DNA of 64,000 nucleotides, taken from contig NZ_JBEPSM010000001.1 in assembly GCF_040548815.1 (NCBI RefSeq), forward strand, positions 1,054,001 to 1,118,000, read 5' to 3'. The translations under genes were made by a program, and so were the position numbers. The notes under the pieces are model-generated. The model worked only from the letters and a program-made list of their open reading frames with translations. It was not told the DNA's origin and ran no database searches. The stretch is from Kaistia defluvii. Its GTDB lineage: Bacteria; Pseudomonadota; Alphaproteobacteria; Rhizobiales; Kaistiaceae. This document shows, piece after piece, positions 33,422 through 44,437 of this stretch (position 1 is its first letter; every line of letters starts with the position of its first letter).

Positions 33422-34674
33422 CGGAGGCGAGCCTCTACGCTGGCCTTGGTTTCCTCGGCCGCGATCGCCTGCAACAGGGAAAGCCAAGCCGACACGGCCC
33501 GCGACCGCAGATGATCCCTCTCAAAGGCTTCCCGCGCACGACGCCCCATTGCCTCGCGCGCAGGGCGGTCCCGCTGCATGTCGACGATCCGTGACGCCAA
33601 GGTCCTGCCCTCGCCGATCGCGACGCTATGGCCGATGCCATGCGACCGCAGCACGGTCGCGACCTCCCCGTCCCCAGCCCCGACGAAGAGCACGGGCCGC
33701 GCGACGGCCATGATGCCGTAGAGCTTGCTCGGCACGACGTAGGGCTCGAGCGATGGCCGCAGTGAGACCAGATGAACATCGGCAACCGAAAGGCTCTCCG
33801 CCAGCCGCTCGCGCGGCTGCAAGGGCTGCAGTTGGACATTGGCGAGCCCGCGCCGCGCAATTTCCTGCTCGATCCCCAGGCGACCATGACCGCCGCCGAC
33901 GAGCAGGAAACGGATATGCGGATCGTCCCGCAGATGTTCGGCCGCATCCAGCACGGTGTCGAACTCATGGGCGCGGCCGAAATTGCCGGAATAGCCAACG
34001 ACAAAAGCGGCCTCATCGCCAAAGCCCCATTCGTGGCGCAGGCGATTGTCGACCGGCGCGATCGGCCGGATCTCGTCTTCTTCCGACCAGTAGGGAATGA
34101 GCGCCACGGCGTCCTCGGCAATCCCGCGCCCGTTCAGGACTCGCGCCATCGCCGCCGTCGGCACAACGTTGCGGATGGCGCGATGGAGGGACCAGTCCCG
34201 CCCGGCCAGGCTCAGACGGGCGAGCCGCCCCTGCCGCGCGACCAGCCCGAGCTCGATCGCGACCTCCGGAAACACATCGTGCAGCCAGTTCACCAGCCGA
34301 CCGCGTCGCAACGCCGTCGCCGCGGCGACGGACACGGAAAGCAAGGGCGGATCGGTGCAGGCGATGACGATCTCGCCACGTCGGACGTGCTTGAGGCACC
34401 AGAGCGCGGCGCTGGCGTGAAAGCTCGCATAGTCCGCTGCCCGCCCGGTTAGCCGCGCACGGCCAAAGCGCGATGTGCCGATCCGGTTCACCTTGACGCC
34501 CCCGATCGTCTCGGTGCCCGGCAGGGCGGCATCGGGATCATCGTGGCGATGTCGGCTGGTCAGGATCTCGACCGCAACGCCGGCTGAGGCCAGACCGAGG
34601 GCCAGGCTGGAAACCATCCGGCTGGTTGCCGATTCGTCGGGGTGGAAATAGCGGTTGACCAGCACGATGCGCAT
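33385..34674 (-). CDS. GT4-type glycosyltransferase (WbuB-like)
   Basis: About 429 residues. MRIVLVNRYFHPDESATSRM at the N-terminus and WLHDVFPEVAIELG are typical of the WbuB branch of GT4, and the donor site is seen in VVGYSGNFGRAHEFDTV and YVVPSKLYGIMAVARPVLFVG. WbuB-like enzymes often add the second sugar on the lipid carrier or transfer fucosamine. The ATG at 34674 was chosen over an upstream TTG (34683). It is convergent with the initiating transferase gene. Confidence 0.88.
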   Translation of the reverse strand: MRIVLVNRYFHPDESATSRMVSSLALGLASAGVAVEILTSRHRHDDPDAALPGTETIGGVKVNRIGTSRFGRARLTGRAADYASFHASAALWCLKHVRRGEIVIACTDPPLLSVSVAAATALRRGRLVNWLHDVFPEVAIELGLVARQGRLARLSLAGRDWSLHRAIRNVVPTAAMARVLNGRGIAEDAVALIPYWSEEDEIRPIAPVDNRLRHEWGFGDEAAFVVGYSGNFGRAHEFDTVLDAAEHLRDDPHIRFLLVGGGHGRLGIEQEIARRGLANVQLQPLQPRERLAESLSVADVHLVSLRPSLEPYVVPSKLYGIMAVARPVLFVGAGDGEVATVLRSHGIGHSVAIGEGRTLASRIVDMQRDRPAREAMGRRAREAFERDHLRSRAVSAWLSLLQAIAAEETKASVEARLRYSAGSDDRTSA

Positions 34675-34926
34675 CGGACCCAATACCTCCAGAGCCAGGG
34701 TCCGATAACGTTCCTCGCGGCCGGCCGCACGGCAAGGCGCGAGAAGGCGTCGAGTGCGAGTTCGTCCGGGCGAGCCTCCCTATCCGTATGGCGTAGCGCC
34801 GCCTATGCGCATCGGCCGCTCCGCCTCGATTGGCCAGGGATCGAGCCTATGTCCTGTCCCCATGGCTAGGCGGCGACAGTTTTCGTGTCTCGTATAGTTC
34901 CGTCATGAAACGGACGGGGCAAGAAC

Positions 34927-36000
34927 ATGGGCGCGAAGAAAGCTCTGATCGTCGGGGTGACCGGCCAGGACGGGGCCTATCTGGCCGAACTGCTTCTCGA
35001 AAAGGGTTACGAGGTGCATGGCATCAAGCGCCGATCCTCGTCCTTCAACACCCAGCGGATCGATCATCTCTACCAGGACCCGCATGGCCCGGAGCCCGTC
35101 CGGCTTCATCTGCATTTCGGCGAATTGACCGACGCGACGAACCTCTGCCGGATCATTCATGAGGTGGAGCCAGACGAGATCTATAATCTCGGCGCGCAGA
35201 GCCACGTCCAGGTCTCGTTCGAGACCCCGGAATATACCGCCAATGCCGATGCGCTCGGCACGCTTCGCCTTCTCGAAGCTATGCGGATCGCGGGCATCGC
35301 CGGGCACTGCCGTTTCTACCAAGCGTCCACGTCAGAACTGTTCGGCGGCAGCCAGACAGCGCCGCAGCACGAGACGACTCCCTTCGCACCGCGCAGTCCC
35401 TACGCGGCGGCCAAGCTTTACGCCTACTGGATTACGGTGAACTACCGCGAGGCTTATGGTATTCACGCGTCGAACGGCATCCTGTTCAATCACGAGAGCC
35501 CGCTGCGCGGCGAAACCTTCGTAACCCGCAAGATCACGCGCGGCGTCGCCGCCATAGCGCATGGCCTCCAGAAGACCATCCATCTCGGCAATCTGGATGC
35601 CCGGCGCGACTGGGGTCATGCCCGCGACTATGTCGATGGCATGTGGCGCATCGTGCAGCAGCCAAAGGCTGACGATTTTGTCCTAGCGACGGGCGAAACG
35701 CACACCGTGCGCGAATTCGTCGAGCGCGCCTTCGGAGAGATCGGCCGTTCCATCGATTGGAGCGGCGAAGGTGTGGCGGAGAAAGGCCGCGACGCCAGCA
35801 ATGGCGCGACGCTGATCGAGATCGATCCACGTTATTTCCGTCCGACCGAGGTCGACCTGCTCCTTGGCGACCCCGCCAAGGCGCGGCAGCAATTGGGGTG
35901 GACCCATACGGCGTCGTTCCAGGACCTGATCGCCGACATGGTACAATCGGACCTGCAGGCTGTTCTGCGCGAGGTTGGCCGCAATGACCGATACGCATGA
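34927..36000 (+). CDS. gmd: GDP-mannose 4,6-dehydratase
   Basis: A 357-residue extended SDR. The NAD(P)-binding motif is [14 protein letters not shown], the substrate region is [15 protein letters not shown], the catalytic triad lies in ASTSELFGG and [12 protein letters not shown], and [20 protein letters not shown] is diagnostic of Gmd. It converts GDP-D-mannose to GDP-4-keto-6-deoxy-D-mannose, the precursor of GDP-L-fucose. The ATG is preceded by GGGGCAAGAAC. The 3' end overlaps fcl by 17 bases, so the pair is co-expressed. Confidence 0.97.
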   Translation: MGAKKALIVGVTGQDGAYLAELLLEKGYEVHGIKRRSSSFNTQRIDHLYQDPHGPEPVRLHLHFGELTDATNLCRIIHEVEPDEIYNLGAQSHVQVSFETPEYTANADALGTLRLLEAMRIAGIAGHCRFYQASTSELFGGSQTAPQHETTPFAPRSPYAAAKLYAYWITVNYREAYGIHASNGILFNHESPLRGETFVTRKITRGVAAIAHGLQKTIHLGNLDARRDWGHARDYVDGMWRIVQQPKADDFVLATGETHTVREFVERAFGEIGRSIDWSGEGVAEKGRDASNGATLIEIDPRYFRPTEVDLLLGDPAKARQQLGWTHTASFQDLIADMVQSDLQAVLREVGRNDRYA

Positions 36001-36955
36001 AGCAGACCCTTTCGAGCTCGCCGGCAAGCGGATCTGGGTGGCGGGCCATCGCGGCATGGTCGGTTCGGCGCTCGTTCGCCGGTTGCGGCGCGAACCCTGC
36101 GAGATCCTGACCGTCACCAGTGCCGAGCTCGATCTCCGTCGCCAATCCGCGACCGAGGCCTGGATCGACGCCAACGCACCCGATGCGATCGTCATTGCCG
36201 CGGCGCGGGTCGGCGGCATCGTCGCCAATGCGACCCATCCGGCGCCGTTCATCTATGACAACCTCGCCATCGCCACCCACATCATCGAGGGCGCGCGACG
36301 GGCAGGCGTCGAAAAGCTGCTCTATCTCGGCTCCAGCTGCATGTATCCGCGCGAGGCGATCCAGCCCATGCGCGAAACGGCGCTGCTCTCCGGGCCGCTC
36401 GAGCCGACCAACGAGCCCTATGCCGTCGCCAAGATTGCCGGGCTCAAACTCGCAGAGAGCTATCACCGCGAGTATGGGTGCCGGTTCATCACGGCCGTGC
36501 CGCCCAATCTCTATGGCCCCAACGACAATTACGACCCGGACAGCTCGCATGTCTTGGCTGCGCTGATCCGCCGGTTCCATCTGGCCAAGCTGGACGGATC
36601 GCCCAGCGTGACCATCTGGGGCACGGGGCTGCCGATGCGCGAGTTTCTGCATGTCGACGATCTCGCGGACGCCTGCGTCCTGTTGCTCCGGCGATATGAG
36701 GCGCCGGAACTGATCAATGTAGGCTCGGGCCAGGAAATCTCGATCTATGACCTGGCGGCTCTAATCGCCGACATCACCGGCTACTCCGGCAAGATCCTGA
36801 CCGATCTCGACAAGCCGGATGGCGCGCCTCGCAAGCTGATGGACAGCAGCCGGCTCGCCTCGCTCGGGTGGCGCCCATCCATCGGACTGTTGGAGGGCAT
36901 CGAATCCAGCTACCGCGCCTGGCTCGACGGCTCCGCCGCAATGCGGGCCCTCTAG
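35984..36955 (+). CDS. fcl: GDP-L-fucose synthase
   Basis: A 323-residue SDR epimerase-reductase completing GDP-L-fucose synthesis from the Gmd product. The NADP-binding motif is [26 protein letters not shown] is family-specific, and the catalytic residues lie in LGSSCMYP and [23 protein letters not shown] is also characteristic. The ATG at 35984 lies inside gmd, with GAGG about 9 bases upstream. Together with gmd it predicts L-fucose, or a derivative, in the exported polysaccharide. Confidence 0.96.
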   Translation: MTDTHEADPFELAGKRIWVAGHRGMVGSALVRRLRREPCEILTVTSAELDLRRQSATEAWIDANAPDAIVIAAARVGGIVANATHPAPFIYDNLAIATHIIEGARRAGVEKLLYLGSSCMYPREAIQPMRETALLSGPLEPTNEPYAVAKIAGLKLAESYHREYGCRFITAVPPNLYGPNDNYDPDSSHVLAALIRRFHLAKLDGSPSVTIWGTGLPMREFLHVDDLADACVLLLRRYEAPELINVGSGQEISIYDLAALIADITGYSGKILTDLDKPDGAPRKLMDSSRLASLGWRPSIGLLEGIESSYRAWLDGSAAMRAL

Positions 36956-37156
36956 AGCGATCTTTCGCCATCTGGATTGTCCAAGCCCGCCTCGCACTCG
37001 CAGCAAGCTGGCACTCTCTCTCACCACCTCGGGTTGCCAGATCGGGCACCAAGTGGTTTTCCATGTGTCCAACAGCAAGGTCAGACGCCTCCGGTACGCA
37101 TCGCCTCTTCGGCGAGCCGTCGGCCGACGCCCCGGGATCGACGAGTGGAGCTCGGA

Positions 37157-38615
37157 TCACGAGGGCACGGACACCTTGCGCAAATCGCGAAACAGGTCGC
37201 GGTAAAAACCTCCCTGCCCGAGCACCAGGAGGATCATCACACCGTAGATGGCGAGCATGAAGCCGCCGCCAAACACCAGCTCGACCAGCGGCGACTTGTC
37301 GGCCATCGTGTAGCGGTCAACGATGATCCCCAGCGTGCCGGCGACGAGGCTGGCCAGTACTGGCCGGCCGATCGAAGGCAGCAGGTCGCGCACGCTGACC
37401 GGTGTCCCCTGCACGCACCAGACCATATGCGGCACGAACCACAGCGCCATGGCAATGGAATAGGCGGCCGCCACGCCCCGGGGGCCATAGGGCAGGCCGA
37501 GGACGCAGGCGAGGATCACCAACGGCGCGATCACCAGCGCCGTGTGCAGGCTGCGCCTCTGTCGGCCCGTGGCGAACAACAGCCAGCCGAACGGATTGAT
37601 AAGGCTGAAGATCAGGACGGTCGGCGTCATCAGGCGGAAGATCGCGGCGGCCTCCAGCCATTTCGGTCCGAACAGAACCAGGAAGATCTGGTCGGCGAAG
37701 AAACCGAGAAACAGCGTCAATGGCACCGTCATAGAGATGACGAGCGAATAGCCATGGATGAAATAGTGCCGCAGCCGGACGGGGTCGTCCTGCAGTCTCG
37801 CGAGCGCCGAGAAGGCTACCCCGCCAAACGCACTGTTCAGATTGTCGATCGGCACGGAGATCAGCTGGTAGGCGCGTCCGTAATTGCCGAGCGCCTCCGC
37901 CCCCCAGAAGCGGCCGAGCAGGATCTTTTCCAGATTGTAGCCGACATAGGTGACGAGCGTTTGGAGCGTGATCGTCCCGCCCACGCGCAGCAGCGGCACG
38001 ATGCTGCCGATGCGCCCAGGTCGCCCCGGCAGCCAGCGCGCGGTCGCCCAAAGCCCTGACGTGACTCCGAGCTGGCTTGCAAACGTGGCGCCGACCAGCG
38101 CCCAATAGCGGTAGCCGGCCAGCGCCAGCGTTACCCCGGCGACCAGTCCAAGCAATTGCCCGGCGGACTCGACCACGGTCAACGTCGCATAGCGCATATC
38201 GCGCTGCAGGATCGCCAGATGCTGGACGCTGGCAGCGCTGAGCAGAAAGCCAGGCGCCAGCAAGATGGTGAGCCAATACAACCTCGGCTCGTCATAGAAG
38301 CGGACGAGCACCGGCGCGAGCGCGCAGCATAAAATGGCGAACACGACGCCGATCAGCATGTTGACCCAGAACAGAGTCGAGATCTGCTGCCCGCTGATAG
38401 ACCGCGCCTGCACCGCCGCCGAAGACAGGCCCGCCGACGCAAACATGGCGAGCAGTCCCGTGATCGCCGTGGCCATGGCGACGAGCCCGAATTCGCGCGG
38501 ATCGAGCAGGCGCGCCAGCACCACCATGAAGGCAAGGCGCATCAACGCGCCGATGCCCTGCCCCATGAGCTTGGCCAGACCGCTGCGGATGGTCTTCTGC
38601 CGCAGATCCTGCATG
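37157..38615 (-). CDS. Wzx-type lipid-linked oligosaccharide flippase
   Basis: A 485-residue membrane protein with 12 or more hydrophobic segments, of the MOP exporter superfamily (polysaccharide synthesis type: LARLLDPREFGLVAMATAIT; GRAYQLISVPIDNLNSAFGG). It would move the undecaprenyl-linked repeat unit from the cytosolic to the periplasmic face. The start at 38615 (MQDLRQKTIRSG) follows GGGAG; the longer frame upstream is not convincing. It is convergent with fcl and divergent from the SDR gene. Confidence 0.9.
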
Positions 38616-38764
38616 CCCGTGCGTCTCCCGGTGCGCGCCCCGCTCCACTCCCAGCCTATCGGAGCGGCATCCCGCGCTCCTCCTGTCCATCGGGCGAGAT
38701 TGCTAAGCCTTGCGCCGAGAGCGGCATGGAGCAAGCAAGCCGACATCCCTCAAAAGGCTTAGGT

Positions 38765-38784
38765 CCCTGCCCCCAAGGGCAGGG
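38765..38784. repeat. CCCTGCCC-CCAA-GGGCAGGG hairpin
   Basis: Perfect 8-bp stem (38765-38772 with 38777-38784) and a 4-base loop, in the divergent region between the flippase and SDR genes. It shares arms with the elements at 1314, 5115 and, shortened, 3216. Confidence 0.6.
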
Positions 38785-38883
38785 CGAAAGGCCGTTGCGC
38801 TCGCCCTAGCCTGAGACGAATCCCGCGTTGCAGCCCGCCTTTTGCCGGCCCTCGCGCGAACGGCCTGTCAGGGAGGATGACGC

Positions 38884-39948
38884 ATGAAGGTTCTCGTCAC
38901 CGGTCATCGCGGGTATATCGGCACGGTCATGACGCCGATGCTGCTGCGCGCCGGCCACACGGTCGTCGGTTTCGACAGCGACCTTTACGCCGGCAGCACC
39001 TTCCCAGCCGGCGGGCCGATTGCCGACATTGTGGCGATGCAGATGGATATCCGGGATATCCCGCAATCGGCGCTGGTCGGATTCGACGCCGTGATCCACC
39101 TCGCGGCGCTATCGAACGATCCGCTTGGCGCGCTGAACGCGGACGTCACCTACGCCGTCAACCATCGGGCCAGCGTGCGTCTTGCGGAGCTTGCCAAAGC
39201 CGCCGGCGTGCGCCGCTTCCTGTTTGCATCCTCCTGCAGCAACTACGGCCGCGCCGGCGACGCCATGGTCGACGAGGCCTCGGAACTGCGGCCCGTCACG
39301 GCCTATGGCAAGTCGAAGGTTCTGGCGGAGCGCGACATCGCGCGTCTGGCCGACGAGACCTTCTGCCCCGTCTATTTTCGCCCGGCGACCGCCTATGGCG
39401 TGTCGCCGCGCCTAAGGCTGGACATCGTGCTCAACGATCTGGTTGCCGGCGCCGCTACGAGAGGCGTCATCCATATGCTCTCGGACGGGACGCCCTGGCG
39501 ACCCATCGTTCACGTCGAGGACATTGCGCGCGCCTTCCGGGCCGGGCTGACGGCGCCGGAGGATCTCGTCAGGAACCAGGCCTTCAACGTCGGGCAGACC
39601 GAACATAATTACCGCATCCGCGATCTGGCGCGGATCGTGTCCGATGTCGTGCCGGGCTGCCAGCTTACGGTCGCGCCCGACGCCGCGCCGGACAGCCGCT
39701 CCTATCGCGTCTCGTTCGAGAAAATTGGCCGAATGTTGCCAGGCTTCAGGCCGCGTTGGGATGCCCGGAGCGGCGCCCAGCAGCTCTATGCCGCGTATCG
39801 CGCCGCGGCTCTGACTGCCGAGACCGCCGAAGGCTCCCGCTATCAGCGGATCGGACAGATACGGCAACTGATGGCGGCAGGCACGCTCGATGAGAACCTG
39901 AGGCCGTTGAACCCGGTCTGGTCGCGCGACCCGATCGCTGCGACATGA
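38884..39948 (+). CDS. NAD(P)-dependent sugar epimerase/dehydratase (extended SDR)
   Basis: A 354-residue extended SDR. The cofactor site is [20 protein letters not shown], with [15 protein letters not shown] and the catalytic residues in FASSCSNYG and [11 protein letters not shown]. It matches nucleotide-sugar epimerase/dehydratases in general but not a specific named enzyme such as GalE or RfbG. Its GCA/GG(A) context and the downstream DUF4910 gene (ATGA overlap) suggest it processes the nucleotide sugar made by the cytidylyltransferase at 44437. GGGAGGATGACGC precedes the start. Confidence 0.85.
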   Translation: MKVLVTGHRGYIGTVMTPMLLRAGHTVVGFDSDLYAGSTFPAGGPIADIVAMQMDIRDIPQSALVGFDAVIHLAALSNDPLGALNADVTYAVNHRASVRLAELAKAAGVRRFLFASSCSNYGRAGDAMVDEASELRPVTAYGKSKVLAERDIARLADETFCPVYFRPATAYGVSPRLRLDIVLNDLVAGAATRGVIHMLSDGTPWRPIVHVEDIARAFRAGLTAPEDLVRNQAFNVGQTEHNYRIRDLARIVSDVVPGCQLTVAPDAAPDSRSYRVSFEKIGRMLPGFRPRWDARSGAQQLYAAYRAAALTAETAEGSRYQRIGQIRQLMAAGTLDENLRPLNPVWSRDPIAAT

Positions 39949-41273
39949 GATTTCCGCCCGATCTGCGCGACAGCGCCGTTCCAGGATCGGACCGGGAAGC
40001 GCCCGGCATCGGCGAGGCGATCTATCGCCTACTGGCCGAAATTTTCCCCATCTGCCGTTCCGTCGCCGGCGAAGGCGTGCGCGAAACACTCCGACGGTTG
40101 CAGCGCGAAATCGACCTGACGATTCATGAAGTGCCAAGCGGAACACAGGTGTTCGACTGGACCATCCCGCCCGAGTGGACGATCCGCGATGCCTATATCC
40201 GCAATGAGGCCGGCGAGCGCGTGGTCGATTTTCGGGACTGCAACCTGCATGTGCTGAACCACAGCGCGCCAATCCGGACGGTCCTGCCGCTTTCCGAACT
40301 GAAGCAGCACATCTTCACCCTGCCCGATCAGCCCGATCGGATTCCCTATCGCAAGTCCGCCTATGACGAGGCCTGGGGCTTCTGCATGGCGCATGACCGG
40401 CTGATCGCCCTGCCGGATGGGCTCTATGAAGCGGTGATCGACTCGAGCCTGACGGTAGGGAGCCTATCCTACGGCGAATATTATCACGCCGGCACCAGCG
40501 AAGATGAGGTGCTGCTGTCGGCGCATATTTGCCATCCCTCGCTCGCCAACGACAATTGCTCTGGCCTTGCGTTGCTGACCTTGCTGGCAAAGGCGATTTC
40601 TCGGCGAAAGACGCGCTACAGCTACCGGTTTCTGTTCGCGCCCGGCACGATCGGGGCCATTGCATGGCTCGCCCGCAACGAAGAGCAGACGGCGCGAATC
40701 CGGCACGGACTCGTGGTTTCCTGCGTCGGGGACGGCGGAGGCCCGACCTACAAGCGCTCCCGCCGCGGCGACGCCTTCATCGACCGTGCCGCCAGCCACG
40801 TGCTGCGCCACGCGGCGCCCGCGCCTGTGCTTCTCGACTTCAGCCCTTATGGCTATGACGAGCGACAATTCTGTTCGCCCGGCTTCAACCTGCCGGTGGG
40901 ACTGTTCCAGCGCAGCGTCTACGGCAGTTTCCCGGAATATCACACCTCGGCCGACAATCTGGATTTCGTACGGCCCAGCCACCTCGCTGAGTCCTATGCG
41001 ATGATCGAGTCGATCCTGGACGTCATCGAGCAAGACTTCACGCCGCTTGGCACGCTCTTGAAGGGCGAGCGACAGCTTGGCCGCCATGGTCTCTACGCCG
41101 GCGGCGACGGTTCCCCGGCGACGCAGGCCGCCAATCTCGCCATGCTCTGGGTTCTCAATCTTGCCGACGGACACCACACGCTGCTCGACATCGCCGAGCG
41201 GGCCGACGTGCCTTTCGCCCAGGTACTCGCTGTTGCGCGGCGATTGCAATCCCACGGCCTGCTGCAGGCCTGA
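39945..41273 (+). CDS. DUF4910 aminopeptidase-like protein with C-terminal winged helix
   Basis: A 442-residue protein of the DUF4910 family, with an M28-like zinc-peptidase fold. Likely metal ligands lie in [17 protein letters not shown] (His, Asp) and in [11 protein letters not shown] (His). A short helix-turn-helix-like domain forms the last 70 residues ([20 protein letters not shown]). Family members recur in surface-sugar clusters, yet no reaction is established. It is translationally coupled to the SDR gene. A hydrolase acting on an amide in the sugar is one possibility, but this is inference. Confidence 0.85.
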   Translation: MRFPPDLRDSAVPGSDREAPGIGEAIYRLLAEIFPICRSVAGEGVRETLRRLQREIDLTIHEVPSGTQVFDWTIPPEWTIRDAYIRNEAGERVVDFRDCNLHVLNHSAPIRTVLPLSELKQHIFTLPDQPDRIPYRKSAYDEAWGFCMAHDRLIALPDGLYEAVIDSSLTVGSLSYGEYYHAGTSEDEVLLSAHICHPSLANDNCSGLALLTLLAKAISRRKTRYSYRFLFAPGTIGAIAWLARNEEQTARIRHGLVVSCVGDGGGPTYKRSRRGDAFIDRAASHVLRHAAPAPVLLDFSPYGYDERQFCSPGFNLPVGLFQRSVYGSFPEYHTSADNLDFVRPSHLAESYAMIESILDVIEQDFTPLGTLLKGERQLGRHGLYAGGDGSPATQAANLAMLWVLNLADGHHTLLDIAERADVPFAQVLAVARRLQSHGLLQA

Positions 41274-41285
41274 CGCCATCTTGCG

Positions 41286-41813
41286 TCAGCCATAGTCCGG
41301 CCAGTTGCGATCCCTTTCCGAGATCGCAGTAACAGGCAGCGGCCAGTCGATTCCAAATGCGGGGTCGTCATGGCGCACCCCGCTGGCGTAATCGGCCGCG
41401 TAGTGCGTCGAAATCATGTAGCCCACCTCGACATCGTCGGTGAGCGTCTGGAACCCATGCGCAAAGCCTTCGGGCACATAGAGCTGGTTGCGATTGTCCT
41501 CCGCCAGTTCAAAGCCCTGCCAGAGCCGGAAGGTCGGCGATGCCGTGCGCAGATCGAGGATGACGTCCCAGATCCGCCCCCGCAGGCATCGGACGAGCTT
41601 GATCTCGCCATGCGGTGCCCGTTGGAAATGCATGCCCCGCAGCGTCCCCCTGGCCGACGACCAGGACTGGCTGTGCTGAACGAACCCGGTATGCAGTCCC
41701 GCCGCCTCGAATTCGCGGGTGCAGAAACTACGTTCAAACCGGCCCCGCTCGTCCGAGACAGGGGTCGGTTCGATCCGATAGGCCCCTTCGAGCCTGGTCG
41801 CGAGGAACTGCAT
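41286..41813 (-). CDS. dTDP-4-dehydrorhamnose 3,5-epimerase family protein
   Basis: A 175-residue cupin of the RfbC family. RFERSFCTREFEAAGL, QHSQSWSSARGTLRGMHFQR (with the catalytic His in the GMH segment) and YVPEGFAHGFQTLTDDVEV (Tyr and His) match the active site. Classical RfbC epimerises C3 and C5 of dTDP-4-keto-6-deoxyglucose; no rmlA, rmlB or rmlD lies in the window, so here it more likely acts on another 4-keto sugar, such as one from the neighbouring cassette. It lies 17 bases downstream of the GT2 gene at 41831. Confidence 0.88.
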   Translation of the reverse strand: MQFLATRLEGAYRIEPTPVSDERGRFERSFCTREFEAAGLHTGFVQHSQSWSSARGTLRGMHFQRAPHGEIKLVRCLRGRIWDVILDLRTASPTFRLWQGFELAEDNRNQLYVPEGFAHGFQTLTDDVEVGYMISTHYAADYASGVRHDDPAFGIDWPLPVTAISERDRNWPDYG

Positions 41814-41830
41814 GGCGGTGCTCCCTGCGG

Positions 41831-42829
41831 TCAGCCGGCGCGCCGGGCAAGATGGAGCCGCTGCAGCCCATCCTCGAGCGCACCCGCGGCGCGCTCAAGC
41901 ACCCGTTCCTGTCGAAACAGATAGTCGATCGGCGGGACAAACGCTGTCGACCGGGATCGCTGGACCGCGTAGCGCAGCAGGCCAGCGGCGTTGGCGAAAT
42001 CGCCGCGGCACAGATGGCTGACGCCCGACCAGTAGGCGCGGCTTGCCAGGCTGCGTCGCGCCAGCCGCTGCAACGCTTCCGCGTCAGGCAACTGCCGGCC
42101 CTCATGCGCGAAGAACGACGTGAAGGCAGCTTCGTACTTGCGGATCTGGAGGCTGCGGTTGCGCCGCACGACGGCGGAGCGCGCCTCGTCATGCGAGCGG
42201 AGAAACACCTGCGGGGTCCGCGTCTCGGCGATGTTGCCGTCGAGCGCAGCCAGTCGCATGAACAATTCGAAGTCGTCGGTGTGGTCGAGGGACATCCTGT
42301 AATAGCCAACCCGCTTTTGCGCCGCCGTTCGAACCACCGCCGAGCAGCCGACAACGCTGCACAGCGCGGTCCGGCAGAATCGCTCCAGAAGGGCGCGGCC
42401 GGGCATGACGTCCCATCTTGCTCCGATATCGCTGCTTCGCGAGGCCAGATGTGGCTGTGTCAGCGCCGCGCGATTGGCAAAAGCGAGGTTGATCTTCTCG
42501 TCCCGATCCATAACCGCGAGGGCGCGCGACAAGGCTCCGGTGGTGAGCATGTCGTCGGCGCAAAGCAGCAGGAAATAATCCGCCTCTGCCCAGTCGATCG
42601 CCTCGTTGAAGGAGGCGTGGTGCCCGAGATTGGCACGATGGCGCACAAAGCAGATGCGCTTATCCTGCGCCGCCAGCTGTTGCGCGACTTCGGCGCTGTT
42701 GTCGGTCGAGGCGTTGTCGATGATGAGGATCCGCAGATCGGCCACACCCTGGCTCAGGACACTGTGCACGCAATCCCGCAAGTAGCGGCCGTACTGATAG
42801 TTCGGAATGGCGACGTCGATGCTGGCCAT
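41831..42829 (-). CDS. GT2-type glycosyltransferase
   Basis: A 332-residue GT-A enzyme: MASIDVAIPNYQYGRYLRDC at the N-terminus, ILIIDNASTDNS for nucleotide binding and FLLLCADDMLTTGA with the metal-binding Asp pair. A C-terminal region of about 100 residues is helical. It is probably co-transcribed with the RfbC-like gene and divergent from the methyltransferase gene. Confidence 0.88.
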   Translation of the reverse strand: MASIDVAIPNYQYGRYLRDCVHSVLSQGVADLRILIIDNASTDNSAEVAQQLAAQDKRICFVRHRANLGHHASFNEAIDWAEADYFLLLCADDMLTTGALSRALAVMDRDEKINLAFANRAALTQPHLASRSSDIGARWDVMPGRALLERFCRTALCSVVGCSAVVRTAAQKRVGYYRMSLDHTDDFELFMRLAALDGNIAETRTPQVFLRSHDEARSAVVRRNRSLQIRKYEAAFTSFFAHEGRQLPDAEALQRLARRSLASRAYWSGVSHLCRGDFANAAGLLRYAVQRSRSTAFVPPIDYLFRQERVLERAAGALEDGLQRLHLARRAG

Positions 42830-43150
42830 GTCTAGCGGTCATCCGTGCCTTGCGATGGGTCATCCCGTTCGAAGCAGAGCTATCGGGCCATTGAACGCGA
42901 CCAGCCCTGGGCCCGCGATGGCCACAAAGGGATGGGGGCAGCAGATTTCCGGCCAGTTCGCCCTTTGACCATCATCCGACGGGACGAGGCGGCTAGCACG
43001 GACCTAAGCCTCCCCTATCCGAAATGCTGAGAAGCGACGCGGAGAGTTCATCTTCTGTTCTAAAAAATCCCCCGTACGCTAGCGGAAGTTGAAGAGATTG
43101 CCGGGTGCGGCGGCGACCTGTCGCAGCGCTGAGCAAAGGGGATCCTGAGG
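42830..43150. other. Divergent promoter region between GT2 and methyltransferase genes
   Basis: No gene seen. The stretch around 43049-43075 (TTCTGTTCTAAAAAATCCCC) is AT-rich against the surroundings and likely holds the plus-strand promoter, but no -35/-10 pair with good spacing was found. GAGG just before 43151 and an upstream AAGGGG may serve as the ribosome-binding site. Confidence 0.4.
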
Positions 43151-44437
43151 ATGACCGTTCCGATCCATGCCTCCGTATCGACGGAGGGTTCTGTCGCTTA
43201 TTCCTGCCGGTTATGTGGGACCGCGCTGCATCGGCTGTTCGCGGATCTGGGCATGTCTCCTCTTTGCGAAAGCTTTCTGACGGCAGATCAGTGCGACCGC
43301 ATGGAGCCGTATTTTCCACTCCGGGCGATGGTCTGCGAACAGTGCTTTCTGGTGCAACTCGGGGAATATGTCGGGCCGTCGGAGATCTTCAGCGACTACG
43401 CCTATTTCTCATCCTATTCGCCGAGCTGGGTGGCGCATGCCAAAGCCTATTGCGAGGCGATCACGAAACGGCTCGGCCTGGGACTGGCCAGCACGGTCAT
43501 CGAGATCGCCAGCAATGACGGTTACCTGCTCCAGCATTTCTCACCTCTGGGCATTCCTGGGCTCGGCATTGAGCCGGCCGCCAATGTCGCCGCCGTCGCC
43601 ATCCGGAAAGGCATCGACACGCGCATCGAGTTCTTCGGAACCCGTCTGGCGCGGTCGCTCGCCGCAGAGGGCCGACAGGCCGACCTGATCATTGGCAACA
43701 ATGTCCTGGCCCAGGTCCCCGACCTCAACGACTTTACCGCAGGTCTAGCCATTCTTCTAAAGCCGGACGGCGTTGTGACGCTTGAGTTCCCGCATCTTCA
43801 ACGGCTTATGTCGGAAACCCAGTTTGACACGATCTATCACGAGCACTTCTCCTATTTCTCGCTGCTGACGGTCGAGCGGCTCGCGGCGCGACATGATCTG
43901 AAGATTATCGATGTCGAGGAATTGCCAACGCATGGGGGATCGCTGCGGCTCCACCTGGCGCACGCCAATTCCGTTCGGCCGCAGCAAGCTGCCGTCTCTA
44001 GATTGCTGCACAAAGAGCGGCGCTTCGGCCTGGCGCGGATCGAGACCTATTCCGCCTTCGCGGAGAAGGTCCACCGTACCAAACGCGACCTCCTCACGCT
44101 GCTGATCGCGCTGCGCAATTCCGGCAAGTCCATCTGCGGCTATGGAGCTCCGGGCAAGGGCAACACGCTGCTCAACTATTGCGGTATCGGCCCGGACTTT
44201 CTCGACTTCACGGTGGATCGCAACCCGCACAAGCACGGCCGCTTCACCCCCGGCATGCACATCCCGATCCTGCCCGTCGCCGCGATCGACGCGGCCCGGC
44301 CCGATTTCGTGTTGATCCTGCCGTGGAACCTCCAGACCGAGATCACGCGGCAAATGAGGCACATCGCCGACTGGGGCGGCCGCTTCATCGTGCCGATTCC
44401 CACGCCACGCATCGTCCAACCCAAGGATATCCGGTGA
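43151..44437 (+). CDS. NovU-like sugar C-methyltransferase
   Basis: A 428-residue, three-domain methyltransferase. The N-terminal zinc-binding part has CRLCG and MVCEQCFLVQ cysteine pairs (Methyltransf_13 type), the SAM-binding core has VIEIASNDGYLLQHF, and the C-terminal domain has SICGYGAPGKGNTLLNYCGI. This is the architecture of nucleotide-sugar C-methyltransferases such as NovU and TylC3, which methylate C3 or C5 of a keto sugar to make a branched sugar. YHEHFSYFSLLTVE carries the conserved catalytic-site Tyr/His/Glu. It overlaps the next gene by one base. Confidence 0.88.
   Translation: MTVPIHASVSTEGSVAYSCRLCGTALHRLFADLGMSPLCESFLTADQCDRMEPYFPLRAMVCEQCFLVQLGEYVGPSEIFSDYAYFSSYSPSWVAHAKAYCEAITKRLGLGLASTVIEIASNDGYLLQHFSPLGIPGLGIEPAANVAAVAIRKGIDTRIEFFGTRLARSLAAEGRQADLIIGNNVLAQVPDLNDFTAGLAILLKPDGVVTLEFPHLQRLMSETQFDTIYHEHFSYFSLLTVERLAARHDLKIIDVEELPTHGGSLRLHLAHANSVRPQQAAVSRLLHKERRFGLARIETYSAFAEKVHRTKRDLLTLLIALRNSGKSICGYGAPGKGNTLLNYCGIGPDFLDFTVDRNPHKHGRFTPGMHIPILPVAAIDAARPDFVLILPWNLQTEITRQMRHIADWGGRFIVPIPTPRIVQPKDIR

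Noticed and set aside
34899..34914. TCCGT-N6-ACGGA palindrome just before gmd
   Set aside because: Only 5-bp arms, close to the start codon, with no supporting promoter; chance is likely in GC-rich DNA.
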